From Curtobacterium sp. MCPF17_052 (GTDB taxonomy: Bacteria > Actinomycetota > Actinomycetes > Actinomycetales > Microbacteriaceae), in NCBI RefSeq assembly GCF_003234085.1, contig NZ_QKSD01000016.1, positions 1 through 64,000 on the forward strand: a stretch of DNA of 64,000 nt, given 5' to 3'. A program made the position numbers and the translations under genes. The notes under the pieces were generated by a model, which did not search any database, was not told where the DNA came from, and saw only the letters and a list, made by a program, of their open reading frames with translations. Positions within the stretch are counted from its first letter, which is position 1. Every line of letters begins with the position of its first letter. Shown here piece after piece: positions 1 to 9,110 of the stretch.

Positions 1-125
1 CCACCGTATGGAGTTAAACGTTGTCAAGAAAAAGAGGGAAAGCGCGCCCCGCCCCCGCGCACCGAGGTCACGAACCGGACGCGCTTTCCCCCGATGTCTT
101 GACAACGTTTAACTCCATACGGTGG
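1..125. promoter_or_regulatory. Mirror-image promoter/operator (29-bp perfect inverted repeat)
   Basis: Bases 1-29 and 97-125 are exact reverse complements, and the inner segments 36-46 and 80-90 also pair. Each arm carries TTGACA, a good -35 box, immediately followed by AACGTT, the type of CG-centred core bound by LacI-family repressors. The right arm points into the mannosidase operon at 185 and the left arm points out of the window. I infer two near-identical divergent promoters, each with an operator, with the repressor gene possibly just left of the window. No clear -10 box was found. Confidence 0.55.
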
Positions 126-184
126 ACTAACTGCGCAACGCGGGCAACGGAGTCCGCGACCTTCACCCGTGCAAAGGAGCACCG

Positions 185-1543
185 ATGAAACGCACCCGCA
201 TCATCGCCGGACTCGCAGCCGTGGCAGTCGCCGCAGTGGGTCTCGCAGGCTGCTCGAGCTCGGGGTCCGCCTCGAGTGACACCATCAAGATCGCGTACCA
301 GAAGTACGGTGCCTTCCAGCAGCTCGACGCCCAGATGAAGGTCGTCAAGAAGGAGTACGAGAAGGACAACCCGGGCAAGAAGGTCACGCTCGTCCCGATC
401 CAGGCCCAGGGCAACGACTACTACACGAAGCTCGCGCTGATGAACAAGGCGCCCGCCACCGCGCCGGACGTCATGTACGAGGACACGTTCCTCGTCAAGG
501 CCGACGCCGAGGCGGGCTACCTGCTGCCACTCGACGAGTACACGGACAAGTGGGACGAGTGGGACCAGTTCTTCGACAACGCCAAGCAGGCCGGGCAGGG
601 TGACGACGGCAAGGTCTACGGCGTCCCGATGGGCACCGACACCCGAGCCCTCTGGTACAACAAGGACGTCTTCAAGGAGGTCGGTCTGCCCGTTCCGTGG
701 CAGCCGAAGACCTGGGACGACGTGCTCGCCGCCGCGAAGACCATCAAGGACGAGAAGCCCGACCTCATCCCCTTCAACATCTACTCGGGCAAGGCGCAGG
801 GCGAAGCGTCGACCATGCAGGGCTTCGAGATGCTCCTGTACGGCGCGGACGGCCCCGGCAACACGCTGTACAAGGACAAGAAGTGGGTCACCAACTCGAA
901 GCAGTTCCAGGACTCGCTGCAGTTCGTGAAGGACGTCTACCAGGGCGATCTCGGCCCGACACCGCAGCAGGCGCTCGACACCAACGTGGGCACGACCATC
1001 GCGCAGACGTGGTTGCCCGAGGGCAAGCTCGCGATCGACCTCGACGGCTCGTGGCAGTCCGGCACCTGGCTGAAGTCCGGCACCGCCCCGTGGGCCGAGT
1101 GGAACGACGTGATGGGCCAGGCGGCCATGCCGACCCAGAACGGCCAGGAGCCCGGCTACAACAGCATGTCCGGTGGCTGGACCCTGGCGGTCGGCGCCAA
1201 GACGAAGAACCCGCAGGCGGCGTTCGATTTCATCACCACCTTCCTCAGCAAGGACGGTTCCCTGAAGTACGACTCCGAGAACAGCCAGATCGCCGTCCGC
1301 AAGGACGTCGCCGAGGACCCGGAGTACACCGGCGCCAACCCGACGTTCAAGTTCTTCTCAGGCCTCGTGGAGCACACCAACTTCCGCCCCGCCACGAGTG
1401 ACTACTCGCAGATCTCGAACGCCATCCAGGTCGCCATGGAGTCGGTGATGACCGGACAGCAGTCGCCGAAGGAAGCGGCGGCCGCTTACGACGACGCCGT
1501 CGTCGGCGTGGTCGGCAAGGAGAACACGGTCTCGGCGCGCTGA
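185..1543 (+). CDS. Sugar ABC transporter substrate-binding lipoprotein
   Basis: This 452-residue family 1 extracellular solute-binding protein captures a sugar or oligosaccharide outside the membrane for the permeases encoded next. The N-terminus is a lipoprotein signal: Lys/Arg at residues 2-5, a hydrophobic stretch, and lipobox L-A-G-C with the lipidated Cys at 23. The body has the tryptophan- and aspartate-rich pattern of carbohydrate-binding members (for example DLDGSWQSGTW and MSGGWTLAVG). AAAGGAG lies just ahead of the ATG. It heads an operon with two permeases and a GH38 mannosidase, so manno-oligosaccharides are the likely cargo by inference. No ATPase is encoded here; such systems commonly share an MsiK/MalK-type ATPase encoded elsewhere. 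Confidence 0.93.
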   Translation: MKRTRIIAGLAAVAVAAVGLAGCSSSGSASSDTIKIAYQKYGAFQQLDAQMKVVKKEYEKDNPGKKVTLVPIQAQGNDYYTKLALMNKAPATAPDVMYEDTFLVKADAEAGYLLPLDEYTDKWDEWDQFFDNAKQAGQGDDGKVYGVPMGTDTRALWYNKDVFKEVGLPVPWQPKTWDDVLAAAKTIKDEKPDLIPFNIYSGKAQGEASTMQGFEMLLYGADGPGNTLYKDKKWVTNSKQFQDSLQFVKDVYQGDLGPTPQQALDTNVGTTIAQTWLPEGKLAIDLDGSWQSGTWLKSGTAPWAEWNDVMGQAAMPTQNGQEPGYNSMSGGWTLAVGAKTKNPQAAFDFITTFLSKDGSLKYDSENSQIAVRKDVAEDPEYTGANPTFKFFSGLVEHTNFRPATSDYSQISNAIQVAMESVMTGQQSPKEAAAAYDDAVVGVVGKENTVSAR

Positions 1544-1572
1544 CCGGACCGGGCCCTGACCCGACCGTCGTC

Positions 1573-1614
1573 GGACGGGAGGCGCGGTGCCAGCCCGCAC
1601 CGCTCCTCCCGTCC
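1573..1614 (+). terminator. Hairpin between binding protein and permease genes
   Basis: GGACGGGAGG pairs with CCTCCCGTCC, and the inner GCGGTGC pairs with GCACCGC, giving an 18-bp stem with one mismatch and a 6-base loop. It sits 30 bases after the binding-protein stop and 40 bases before the permease start. It probably stabilises or attenuates the message so that the binding protein is made in excess. It belongs to a palindrome family seen at several gene ends in this window. Confidence 0.65.
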
Positions 1615-1656
1615 GTCCCCACTCATCACCGTGAGCTGTCCTGGAAGGCACCCAGC

Positions 1657-2607
1657 ATGACCAGTACTCCCCTCGCGCCGGTGGTCCCGGCGCCCGGTGC
1701 GCCGAGACGCACCGACCCTCCCGTCCCGCGGAAGCGCAAGCCGCTCCGCAACGTCGGTCGGGCCGTCCCGCTCCTGCCGGCGCTCGTCCTGCTCGTGATC
1801 TTCCTGCTCGGCCCCGTCATCTCGTCGTTCTACGGGTCGTTCACGAACTCCGCCCTGACCGGCGCCGGCGCTGCCGACCAGCAGTTCGTCGGCATGCGGA
1901 ACTACATCGAGCTGTTCCAGGACAAGGACTTCCCGAAGTCCGTCATCCTGACCGTGGTGTTCCTGCTCGCCTCGGCGGTCGTGGGACAGAACGTGCTCGG
2001 ACTCGGTCTGGCGCTCCTCATGCGGTCGGCGAACAAGGTCGTCCGCTCGATCGTCGGCACCTTCGTCGTCGCGGCGTGGGTCCTGCCCGAGATCGTGGCG
2101 TCCTTCGCGGCGTACGCGTTCTTCAACGACGAGGGCACGCTCAACTCGTTCCTGGCGGTCTTCGGGATCACCGGTTCGAACTGGCTCTACACGTACCCGA
2201 TGGTCGCGATCATCCTGGCGAACATCTGGCGCGGCACCGCGTTCTCGATGCTCGTCTACTCCGCCGCCGTGCAGGAGGTCCCCGAGGAGATCACCGAGTC
2301 CGCCGAGGTTGACGGCGCCACCGGGTGGCAGCGACTCGTCTACATCACGCTGCCGGTGATCCGCCGGAGCATCTCCACGAACCTCATGCTGACGACGCTG
2401 CAGACGCTGTCGGTCTTCACCCTCATCTTCGTGATGACCGGTGGCGGGCCGGGCACCAACTCCTCGACGCTGCCGATCCTGGCGTACCAGGAGGCGTTCA
2501 AGTTCTCGCAGCTCGGCTTCGGGACCGCGATCGCGACCATCCTGCTCGTGGTGGGGGCGGTCTTCTCGATCATCTACATCAGAGCGCTCAAGCCGGAGGT
2601 GGACTGA
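1657..2607 (+). CDS. Sugar ABC transporter permease, MalF/LacF type
   Basis: This 316-residue inner-membrane permease forms half of the importer channel. A charged, proline-rich N-terminal tail of about 30 residues precedes a first membrane helix (PLLPALVLLVIFLLGPVISS), followed by five more hydrophobic segments. The coupling (EAA) loop is visible as EITESAEVDGATGWQRLVYITLP, the segment that docks onto the ATPase. Its stop codon overlaps the ATG of the next permease by one base (TGATG), which implies translational coupling. Its neighbours are the binding protein upstream and a MalG-type permease and mannosidase downstream. Confidence 0.93.
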   Translation: MTSTPLAPVVPAPGAPRRTDPPVPRKRKPLRNVGRAVPLLPALVLLVIFLLGPVISSFYGSFTNSALTGAGAADQQFVGMRNYIELFQDKDFPKSVILTVVFLLASAVVGQNVLGLGLALLMRSANKVVRSIVGTFVVAAWVLPEIVASFAAYAFFNDEGTLNSFLAVFGITGSNWLYTYPMVAIILANIWRGTAFSMLVYSAAVQEVPEEITESAEVDGATGWQRLVYITLPVIRRSISTNLMLTTLQTLSVFTLIFVMTGGGPGTNSSTLPILAYQEAFKFSQLGFGTAIATILLVVGAVFSIIYIRALKPEVD

Positions 2608-3506
2608 TGGCCATCACAGCCCCGTCCCTCGACCAGACCACGACCCGTTCGATCACCGCGCCGGGGTCCCTGCACATGACCTCGCCCCGAGGTCGGACGA
2701 TGCGGTGGGTGTCGAACGTCGTGCTGCTCGTCATCGCGGTCTGCTTCGCGGTGCCGCTCCTGTGGCTCGTGTTCGCCTCGCTCGACGCGCAGGCGTCGCT
2801 GTCGGTCAAGCTGCCGTCGCAGTTCACGCTGGACAACTTCACGACGGTGCTCACCCCGGAGCTGTCGTTCATCCCGCTCGGCAACAGCCTGCTGCTCTCC
2901 GGCGGGACGGCGGTCGTCACGGTCGTCGTCGCGATCCTCGCCGCGTACCCGCTGTCCCGGTACAAGATGCGTGTCAACAAGCCGTTCCTGTACAGCATCC
3001 TGTTCGGCACCGGCCTGCCGATCACCGCGATGATGGTGCCCGTCTACGCGCTGTTCGTGTCGCTCAACCTCATCGACAACATCTACGGCTGCATCTTCTT
3101 CCTCGCCGCGACCAGCCTGCCGATGGCGATCTGGATGGCGAAGAACTTCATGGACGCGGTCCCGATCTCGCTCGAGGAAGCGGCCTGGACCGACGGGGCG
3201 TCGATGTTCACGACGCTGTGGCGCATCGTCATCCCGCTGATGCGACCGGGCATCGCCGTGGTGTTCATCTTCGTGTTCATCCAGGCGTGGGGGAACTTCT
3301 TCGTCCCCTTCGTCCTGCTGCTCTCGCCCGACAAGGTGCCCGCCGCGGTGAGCATCTTCAACTTCTTCGGGCAGAACGGGGCGGTGGCCTACGGGCAGCT
3401 CGCCGCGTTCTCGATCGTCTACTCCGTGCCCGTCATCGCGCTCTACGTGCTCGTGTCCCGAGGCCTCGGCGGCGGCAACGCCCTCGCCGGCGGCATCAAG
3501 GGCTGA
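2607..3506 (+). CDS. Sugar ABC transporter permease, MalG type
   Basis: This 299-residue second permease of the importer starts at the ATG that overlaps the upstream stop. The longer open frame to 2325 is a shadow of the previous gene. It shows six hydrophobic segments and a coupling loop (SLEEAAWTDGASMFTTLWRIVIPL) typical of MalG/LacG-type subunits. The C-terminal helix ends in a short glycine-rich tail. Thirty-three bases separate it from the GH38 gene, within the same transcription unit. Confidence 0.93.
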   Translation: MAITAPSLDQTTTRSITAPGSLHMTSPRGRTMRWVSNVVLLVIAVCFAVPLLWLVFASLDAQASLSVKLPSQFTLDNFTTVLTPELSFIPLGNSLLLSGGTAVVTVVVAILAAYPLSRYKMRVNKPFLYSILFGTGLPITAMMVPVYALFVSLNLIDNIYGCIFFLAATSLPMAIWMAKNFMDAVPISLEEAAWTDGASMFTTLWRIVIPLMRPGIAVVFIFVFIQAWGNFFVPFVLLLSPDKVPAAVSIFNFFGQNGAVAYGQLAAFSIVYSVPVIALYVLVSRGLGGGNALAGGIKG

Positions 3507-3539
3507 CCGAACGCCACCGCTGGGAAGGAACCCATCTCC

Positions 3540-6500
3540 ATGCACCAGGACGAACCCCTCGTCGAGGCCCGGATCGCACGACTCGTGCGGGACCGCGTCG
3601 ACCCGAACGTCCACCGCCGGGCATCGCCGGTCACGATCGAGGCGTGGCAGGTCCCGGACGAACCCGTGCCCTTCGCCGAGGCCGTGACCCAGCACTACGA
3701 ACCGTTCACCGTCGGCTCCCCGTGGGGCGGTCGGCCCTGGGGCACCACCTGGTTCCGGGTCACCGGCACCGTCCCGGCCGACTTCGGCACCGCCGAGGGC
3801 ACCACCGCCGAGCTGCACGTCGACCTCGGGTTCACCAAGCGCCAGGCCGGGTTCCAGGCCGAGGGGCTCGCCTGGCGTCCGGACGGCTCCACGATCAAGG
3901 CCATCGAGCCGCGCAACGACAGCGTCCCGCTGCAGGTCGGACCGGGGGAGTCGTTCGAGCTGTACATCGAGGCCGGCGCCAACCCCGACATCGGCGGGGA
4001 CTCGTTCCAGGGCGCCACCCCGCTCGGCTCCAAGCACACCGCGGGCGACGCCCCGATCTACCGGCTCCGCGCGCTCGAGGTCGTCGAACGGGACGACACC
4101 GTGTGGGAGTTGCAGCAGGACCTGTGGGTGCTCCGCGGGCTGATGGCGGAACTGCCGACCGACGGCACCCGCGGTGCCGACGTCCTCCGGGTGCTCGAAC
4201 GGGCCGCGGACGCGCTCGACCCCGACGACGTCGCCGGGACCGCCGCCGACGCCCGTGCCGTCCTGGCCGGGGCGCTCGCCGTACCCGCCAGCGGCTCGGC
4301 GCACCGCGCGATCGCCGTCGGACACGCCCACATCGACTCCGCCTGGCTCTGGCCGGTGCGCGAGACCAAGCGCAAGTGCGCCCGGACCTTCTCGAACGTG
4401 CTCGACCTGATGGACCGTGATCCCGACTTCACCTTCGCGTGCTCGTCGGCGCAGCAGTACGCGTGGATGCGCGACGAGTACCCCGAGGTCTTCGCGCGCA
4501 TCAAGCAGCGCGTCGCCGAGGGCAGGTGGATCCCGGTCGGCGGCATGTGGGTCGAGTCCGACACGAACCTGCCCGGCGGCGAAGCCCTGGCCCGCCAGTT
4601 CGTCGCCGGCAAGCGGTTCTTCCTCGAGGAGTTCGGCGAGGACACCCCCGAGGCATGGCTCCCCGACTCGTTCGGCTACACGGGCGCGCTGCCGCAGATC
4701 GTCCGGGCCGCCGGATCGAAGTGGTTCGTCACGCAGAAGCCGTCGTGGAACGAGACGAACGTCATCCCGCACACCTCGTTCCTCTGGGAGGGCATCGACG
4801 GCTCCCGCGTCCTCACCCACCTGCCGCCGGCGGACACGTACAACTCGGACGTCTCGCCCGCCGACCTGCACCGTGGGGAGCGGAACAACAAGGAGCGCGG
4901 CGTCGCGAACACCTCGATGCTGCTCTACGGCTTCGGCGACGGCGGCGGCGGTCCCACCCGCGAGATGGTCGCCGCCGCACGCCGGCAGCACGACCTGGAC
5001 GGCTCACCCCGGGTCGAACTCGGGACACCGGCACAGGTGTTCGAGGAGCTCGAGCGCGCCCTGCCCACCCCCGGTGTGTGGTCCGGCGAGATGTACCTGG
5101 AGTTCCACCGCGGCACCTACACGTCACAGATCCGCACCAAGCAGGGCAACCGCCGCTCCGAGCACCTGCTCCGCGAGGCCGAACTCTGGGCGACGACGGC
5201 CGCGGTGCGCCTCGGTCGGGAGTACCCGTACGACGCGCTCGAGTCGGCCTGGCACACCGTGCTCCTGCAGCAGTTCCACGACATCCTGCCCGGCTCGTCG
5301 ATCGCCTGGGTCTACGAGAACGCCGAGGCCGAGTACGCCCGCGTCGCCGCGGTGCTCGAGGAGCTGATCGGCACCGCGACCACGGCCCTCGCCACCGGTG
5401 GTGCGGGTCCGGACAGCGGCGCGGACCGGCCGGGAGGCTCACCCTCCGCCGCCTCGCACGTCCGGTTCAACGCGTCCCCGGTCCCCGCCGACGGGGTCCG
5501 GGCGCTGGGAGCCGAGCCGGTCGACGCGGCGCGCGCCGTGCCTCCCGTCCGCGACGGCGACCGCTTCGTCTTCGACACCGGCGTCGTCGTCGCCACCGTC
5601 GACGCCGACGGACACGTCGTCTCGCTCGTCGACCGCGGCACCGGCCGCGACGCCGTCGCGCCGGGGGAGGTCGCCGCCGAGTACACCGTGTTCCGCGACA
5701 CCCCGAACCAGTGGGAGGCGTGGGACATCGACCGCGCCTACCAGCGGCACGGGTCGGTGCTCGCCGCGACGAGCGTGACGGTCGAGGGGGACGCGCTCGT
5801 CGTGGTCCGCCCGTTCGGCCGCTCCACCGTCACCACCCGCTACACGGCGACCGAGGGGCAGCCGGAGCTCGTCGTCGAGACGGGGGCCGACTGGCACGAG
5901 CAGCAGAAGCTCCTCAAGCTGTCGTTCCCGCTCGACCTCAAGGCCGACCAGGCCTCGAGTGAGATCCAGTTCGGGCACATCGACCGGCCGACGCACCAGA
6001 ACACGTCGTGGGACTTCGCCCGGTTCGAGACGAGCGCCCACCGCTGGGTGCACGTCGCCGAGCCGGGGTTCGGCGTCGCGATCGCGAACGACTCCACCTA
6101 CGGGCACGACGTCACACGGCGGACCCGTGCAGACGGTGGCACCACGACGCAGGTCCGCGAGTCGCTGGTGCGCGGGCCGAAGTTCCCCGATCCCGGGGCC
6201 GACCAGGGGCACCACGTGTTCCGCACGGTCCTGCGCGTCGGTGCCTCGGTGCTCGACGCGGCCGACTCCGGGTACCGGCTCAACCTGCCGGTCCGTGCCG
6301 TTCCCGGTGACACGGTCGTGGAACCGCTCGTCACGGTGTCGTCGCCGCAGGTGTTCGTCGAGGCCGTGAAGCTCGCCGAGGACCGCTCCGGCGACGTCGT
6401 CGTGCGCCTGTACGAAGCACTCGGCGGCCGGGCGACCGACGTCGGTGTCGACTTCGGCTTCGCCGTCGCCGGGGTCACCCGGGTCGACCTGCTCGAACGA

Positions 6501-6608
6501 CCGCTCGACGACGGAGCCGGAACCCCCGTGCAGTGGGACGACGGGACGCCCGTGGTCCTGACCATGCGGCCCTTCGAGCTCGTCACCCTGCGGGTCCGGC
6601 GGGCGTAG
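3540..6608 (+). CDS. GH38 alpha-mannosidase, cytoplasmic
   Basis: This 1022-residue enzyme belongs to glycoside hydrolase family 38 and removes alpha-linked mannose by a retaining mechanism with a zinc ion. The zinc and substrate motif HAHIDSAW lies at about residues 262-269, and the predicted nucleophile Asp is in LPDSFGYTGALPQ near residue 376. The N-terminal ancillary beta domain, the catalytic barrel and the C-terminal beta domains (from about residue 640) match the family size of 1000-1050 residues. There is no signal peptide, so it acts on imported oligosaccharides. It is the last gene of the importer operon, which supports manno-oligosaccharide uptake followed by internal cleavage. A 35-residue Ala/Gly/Pro-rich linker near 620 is unremarkable. 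Confidence 0.95.
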   Translation: MHQDEPLVEARIARLVRDRVDPNVHRRASPVTIEAWQVPDEPVPFAEAVTQHYEPFTVGSPWGGRPWGTTWFRVTGTVPADFGTAEGTTAELHVDLGFTKRQAGFQAEGLAWRPDGSTIKAIEPRNDSVPLQVGPGESFELYIEAGANPDIGGDSFQGATPLGSKHTAGDAPIYRLRALEVVERDDTVWELQQDLWVLRGLMAELPTDGTRGADVLRVLERAADALDPDDVAGTAADARAVLAGALAVPASGSAHRAIAVGHAHIDSAWLWPVRETKRKCARTFSNVLDLMDRDPDFTFACSSAQQYAWMRDEYPEVFARIKQRVAEGRWIPVGGMWVESDTNLPGGEALARQFVAGKRFFLEEFGEDTPEAWLPDSFGYTGALPQIVRAAGSKWFVTQKPSWNETNVIPHTSFLWEGIDGSRVLTHLPPADTYNSDVSPADLHRGERNNKERGVANTSMLLYGFGDGGGGPTREMVAAARRQHDLDGSPRVELGTPAQVFEELERALPTPGVWSGEMYLEFHRGTYTSQIRTKQGNRRSEHLLREAELWATTAAVRLGREYPYDALESAWHTVLLQQFHDILPGSSIAWVYENAEAEYARVAAVLEELIGTATTALATGGAGPDSGADRPGGSPSAASHVRFNASPVPADGVRALGAEPVDAARAVPPVRDGDRFVFDTGVVVATVDADGHVVSLVDRGTGRDAVAPGEVAAEYTVFRDTPNQWEAWDIDRAYQRHGSVLAATSVTVEGDALVVVRPFGRSTVTTRYTATEGQPELVVETGADWHEQQKLLKLSFPLDLKADQASSEIQFGHIDRPTHQNTSWDFARFETSAHRWVHVAEPGFGVAIANDSTYGHDVTRRTRADGGTTTQVRESLVRGPKFPDPGADQGHHVFRTVLRVGASVLDAADSGYRLNLPVRAVPGDTVVEPLVTVSSPQVFVEAVKLAEDRSGDVVVRLYEALGGRATDVGVDFGFAVAGVTRVDLLERPLDDGAGTPVQWDDGTPVVLTMRPFELVTLRVRRA

Positions 6609-6902
6609 ACGTCGGGTCGACGCGAGACCGCGGCGTCGGGCGAGGCTCTGGGTGCACTCGTCCGGCGCCGCTCGTGCGCGGGGTACGGCGGCCCGTCGCC
6701 ACGCCCACCCCACTATTGGGGGTGCGGACGCGCCTGGGATCGCCTTCCAGACTGCTCAGGCTGGGAGTCCGGCGGGTAGACAGAGCGTTTTCAGGCGATC
6801 GCCCCTGATCAGAGCGCCTGGAGTGCATACTGCGACGACGGAGATCATGCGCCCGTCGTCGACGATCGCACTGTGCCTCTCCCTCTCAGTCAGGTGCCTC
6901 CC
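6609..6902. other. Intergenic region after the mannosidase operon
   Basis: No gene was recognised in these 294 bases. A 6-bp GC hairpin (CACCCC/GGGGTG with a 7-base loop) at 6706-6724 lacks a T-tract and is at best a weak terminator. A promoter for the DUF3494 gene probably lies around 6800-6870, where TGCATACT resembles an extended -10, but I could not pair it with a convincing -35. Confidence 0.4.
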
Positions 6903-8219
6903 ATGGCGACGTCCCCGTTCCTCCGCAGAGTCCTGACGGGTGGTGCCGCGCTCGGCCTCGCAGCGTCCCTCGTCCTCATGGCGTCGTCCGGTGCCTCCGC
7001 CGCGACCGAGATCGACGGGCCCGTCAAGCTCGGGACCGCTGCGACCTACGGGGTGCTCGCCAGCCAGGCCATCACCAACACCGGACCGACCGTCGTCAAC
7101 GGCGACCTCGGCGGACCCCCCAGCTCCAAGATCAGCGGGTTCGGTGGACTGCCGAACGGCCTGGTCACGGGCACCGTCCGCACCCCGACCGAAGCCGCGC
7201 TCGCGCAGCAGGACGCCCGGAACGCCTTCAACGTCGCGGCCTCCCTCACGCCGAGCGGCGTCGACGTCAGCGACCTCGACAACGTCGGGACGCTCGTGCC
7301 GGGCGTCTACTCCGGTGGCGCGCTCAACCTGTCGGACAACAACACGCTCACGCTGAACGGCAACGCCCAGTCGACCTGGGTGTTCCAGGCAGCCTCGTCG
7401 TTGGTCGTCGGGACGAACACGCGGATCCTCATCACCGGTGGGGCGAGCTCGTGCAACGTGTTCTGGCAGGTCGGCAGCTCGGCCACCATCCAGACCAGCT
7501 CGCAGTTCCAGGGCACCGTCCTCGCGAGGACGTCCGTGACCGCGGTCACCGGCGCGACCGTCCAGGGCCGTCTGATCGCGCTCGACGCCGCCGTGACGCT
7601 CGACACGAACACGATCACCCCGGCGCAGAGCTGCCCGCCGCCCACGACGCCCACCCCGACCGTGGCACCCTCGATCACCTCCGGCACGCCGACGGCCGCG
7701 ACCACCGGCCGGCCCTACAGCTACACCGTGACCGCCACCGGGACGCCGACGCCGACCTTCACCGCGACGGGGCTGCCCGCCGGTCTGACGATCGACAGCA
7801 CCACCGGGGTCATCTCGGGCACCCCGACCGCCACGGGTTCCTCGACCGTGACGATCACCGCCTCGAACGGCACCGGACCGGCCGACACCCAGGTCGTCAC
7901 GGTCCGCGTCGTGGCGCCGACGCCCACCCCGACGCCGACGCCCACCCCGACGCCCACCCCGACGCCGACCACTCCGGTGCCCTCGCCGACGCCCACCGCC
8001 CCGGCACCGACACCGACCGCTGGCACGCCCGCCGGCACGACCCCGACCGACAGCCCGACCACCGCAGGCGTGGTCTCCGGCAACGGCCGGACCCCGACCG
8101 GGACGCTGGCCTTCACCGGAAGTGACCCGACGGTCCCGCTCGGCATCGCCGGAGTGTTGCTGGCTGCCGGCATCGGCCTGACCGTCGTCGCCCGCCGTCG
8201 TCGCGCAGCCCGCGTCTGA
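6903..8219 (+). CDS. Ice-binding-like (DUF3494) cell-wall-anchored surface protein
   Basis: A 438-residue exported protein. The ATG at 6903 is preferred over an in-frame ATG at 6873 because it gives a clean signal peptide, cleaved near A-S-A at 31-33. Residues about 40-245 match the DUF3494 ice-binding-like beta-solenoid (LGTAATYGVLASQ, NTGPTVVNGDLG, CNVFWQVGSSATI). About 255-340 form an Ig-like putative-Ig domain (GLPAGLTIDSTTGVISGTP). A long Pro-Thr linker follows. The C-terminus has LAFTG at about 402-406, a hydrophobic helix and an Arg-rich tail, the class E (LAxTG) sortase signal of high-GC Gram-positives. Members bind ice or act as surface adhesins; which applies here cannot be told. 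The Pro-Thr linker is encoded by a CCGACGCCCACC-type tandem repeat at about 7918-7970 that may vary in length. Confidence 0.88.
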   Translation: MATSPFLRRVLTGGAALGLAASLVLMASSGASAATEIDGPVKLGTAATYGVLASQAITNTGPTVVNGDLGGPPSSKISGFGGLPNGLVTGTVRTPTEAALAQQDARNAFNVAASLTPSGVDVSDLDNVGTLVPGVYSGGALNLSDNNTLTLNGNAQSTWVFQAASSLVVGTNTRILITGGASSCNVFWQVGSSATIQTSSQFQGTVLARTSVTAVTGATVQGRLIALDAAVTLDTNTITPAQSCPPPTTPTPTVAPSITSGTPTAATTGRPYSYTVTATGTPTPTFTATGLPAGLTIDSTTGVISGTPTATGSSTVTITASNGTGPADTQVVTVRVVAPTPTPTPTPTPTPTPTPTTPVPSPTPTAPAPTPTAGTPAGTTPTDSPTTAGVVSGNGRTPTGTLAFTGSDPTVPLGIAGVLLAAGIGLTVVARRRRAARV

Positions 8220-8242
8220 CGCCGGGTCAGACCACCGCACCA

Positions 8243-8282
8243 CGCACCGCACCGCTCGTCTCCGGACGGGCGGTGCGGTGTG
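8243..8282. terminator. Strong stem-loop after the surface protein gene
   Basis: An 11-bp perfect stem (CACCGCACCGC/GCGGTGCGGTG, 8245-8255 with 8270-8280) encloses an inner CGTC/GACG stem. The flanking bases extend it with a G-U and a C-G pair. It lies 25 bases after the stop codon at 8219. There is no T-tract, as is usual for intrinsic-like terminators in this GC range. Confidence 0.7.
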
Positions 8283-8363
8283 CTGTCCGCCGCGGTCGTG
8301 GGCGGTGGCCCGGCGGTGCCCGCCCGTGAACCGGTCCAGCGCCTCCCGGCTAGCGTCACGACC

Positions 8364-9110
8364 ATGGCCGTCACCGAGATCTGGCTCGTCCGTCACGGCG
8401 AGTCCACCGCGAACGTCGCAGCAGCCGAGGCCGAGGCCGCGGGCGCCGACGTCATCGAGGTCGACCACCGGGACGCCGACGTCCCGCTGAGCCCCCTCGG
8501 CGAGGAGCAGTCCCGGGCGCTCGGTGCCGAACTCGCCGATCGCGGGGTCGACGACGTGCCCGTCGTGCTCTGGGTCTCGCCCTACCGTCGAGCGCAGCAG
8601 ACGATCGGCATCGCGCTCGAGGCCGGCGGCCTCACCGAACCCCCGCGCCGCGTCGACGAACGGCTGCGTGACCGGGAACTCGGCGTCCTCGACCGGCTGA
8701 CCCGCACCGGGTCCGCGAACCTGCACCCCGACGAGGAGCAGCGGCGCCAGTGGCTCGGCAAGTACTACCACCGGCCGGCCGGCGGCGAGTCCTGGGTCGA
8801 CGTGATGCTCCGACTGCGCACGCTCTTCGCCGACGTCGACCGCATCGCGGACGCCGAGCGTCTCGTGATCGCCGCCCACGACGCCGTCGTCATGCTCGCC
8901 ATCGCCGTCGGCCTGGACCTCGACGAACCCGAACTGATGGCCTTCGCGGAGGACCACACCGTCGCGAACGCCTCGCTCACCCGACTCCGCCGCGACGCAC
9001 TCGGTGCCCCGTGGACGCTCGAGGAGTTCTCCGGCACCGGACACCTCGACGAGGACCCGGACGCGGCCGTCACCGAACACGAAGGCCGGAAGGACGACGC
9101 CCGTGTCTGA
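8364..9110 (+). CDS. Histidine phosphatase (phosphoglycerate mutase-like) family protein
   Basis: This 248-residue branch 1 histidine phosphatase carries the catalytic RHGE motif at residues 9-12 (LVRHGEST) and a second catalytic His in AAHDAVVMLA. Such proteins hydrolyse phosphate monoesters; the substrate is not evident. The start at 8364 is chosen because a -10-like TAGCGT lies at 8351-8356, only 7 bases before the ATG and with no Shine-Dalgarno, the arrangement of a leaderless mRNA. The in-frame extension upstream to 8280 overlaps the terminator and is not used. The next gene starts 8 bases before this one ends. Confidence 0.85.
   Translation: MAVTEIWLVRHGESTANVAAAEAEAAGADVIEVDHRDADVPLSPLGEEQSRALGAELADRGVDDVPVVLWVSPYRRAQQTIGIALEAGGLTEPPRRVDERLRDRELGVLDRLTRTGSANLHPDEEQRRQWLGKYYHRPAGGESWVDVMLRLRTLFADVDRIADAERLVIAAHDAVVMLAIAVGLDLDEPELMAFAEDHTVANASLTRLRRDALGAPWTLEEFSGTGHLDEDPDAAVTEHEGRKDDARV

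Noticed and set aside
2441..5962. Long plus- and minus-strand open frames across the permease and mannosidase genes
   Set aside because: They are Arg/Ala/Pro-rich antisense or out-of-frame shadows of strongly conserved genes, as expected at this GC content.
6706..6724. Hairpin after the GH38 gene as a terminator
   Set aside because: Only 6 bp with a 7-base loop and no T-tract; too weak to call by itself.
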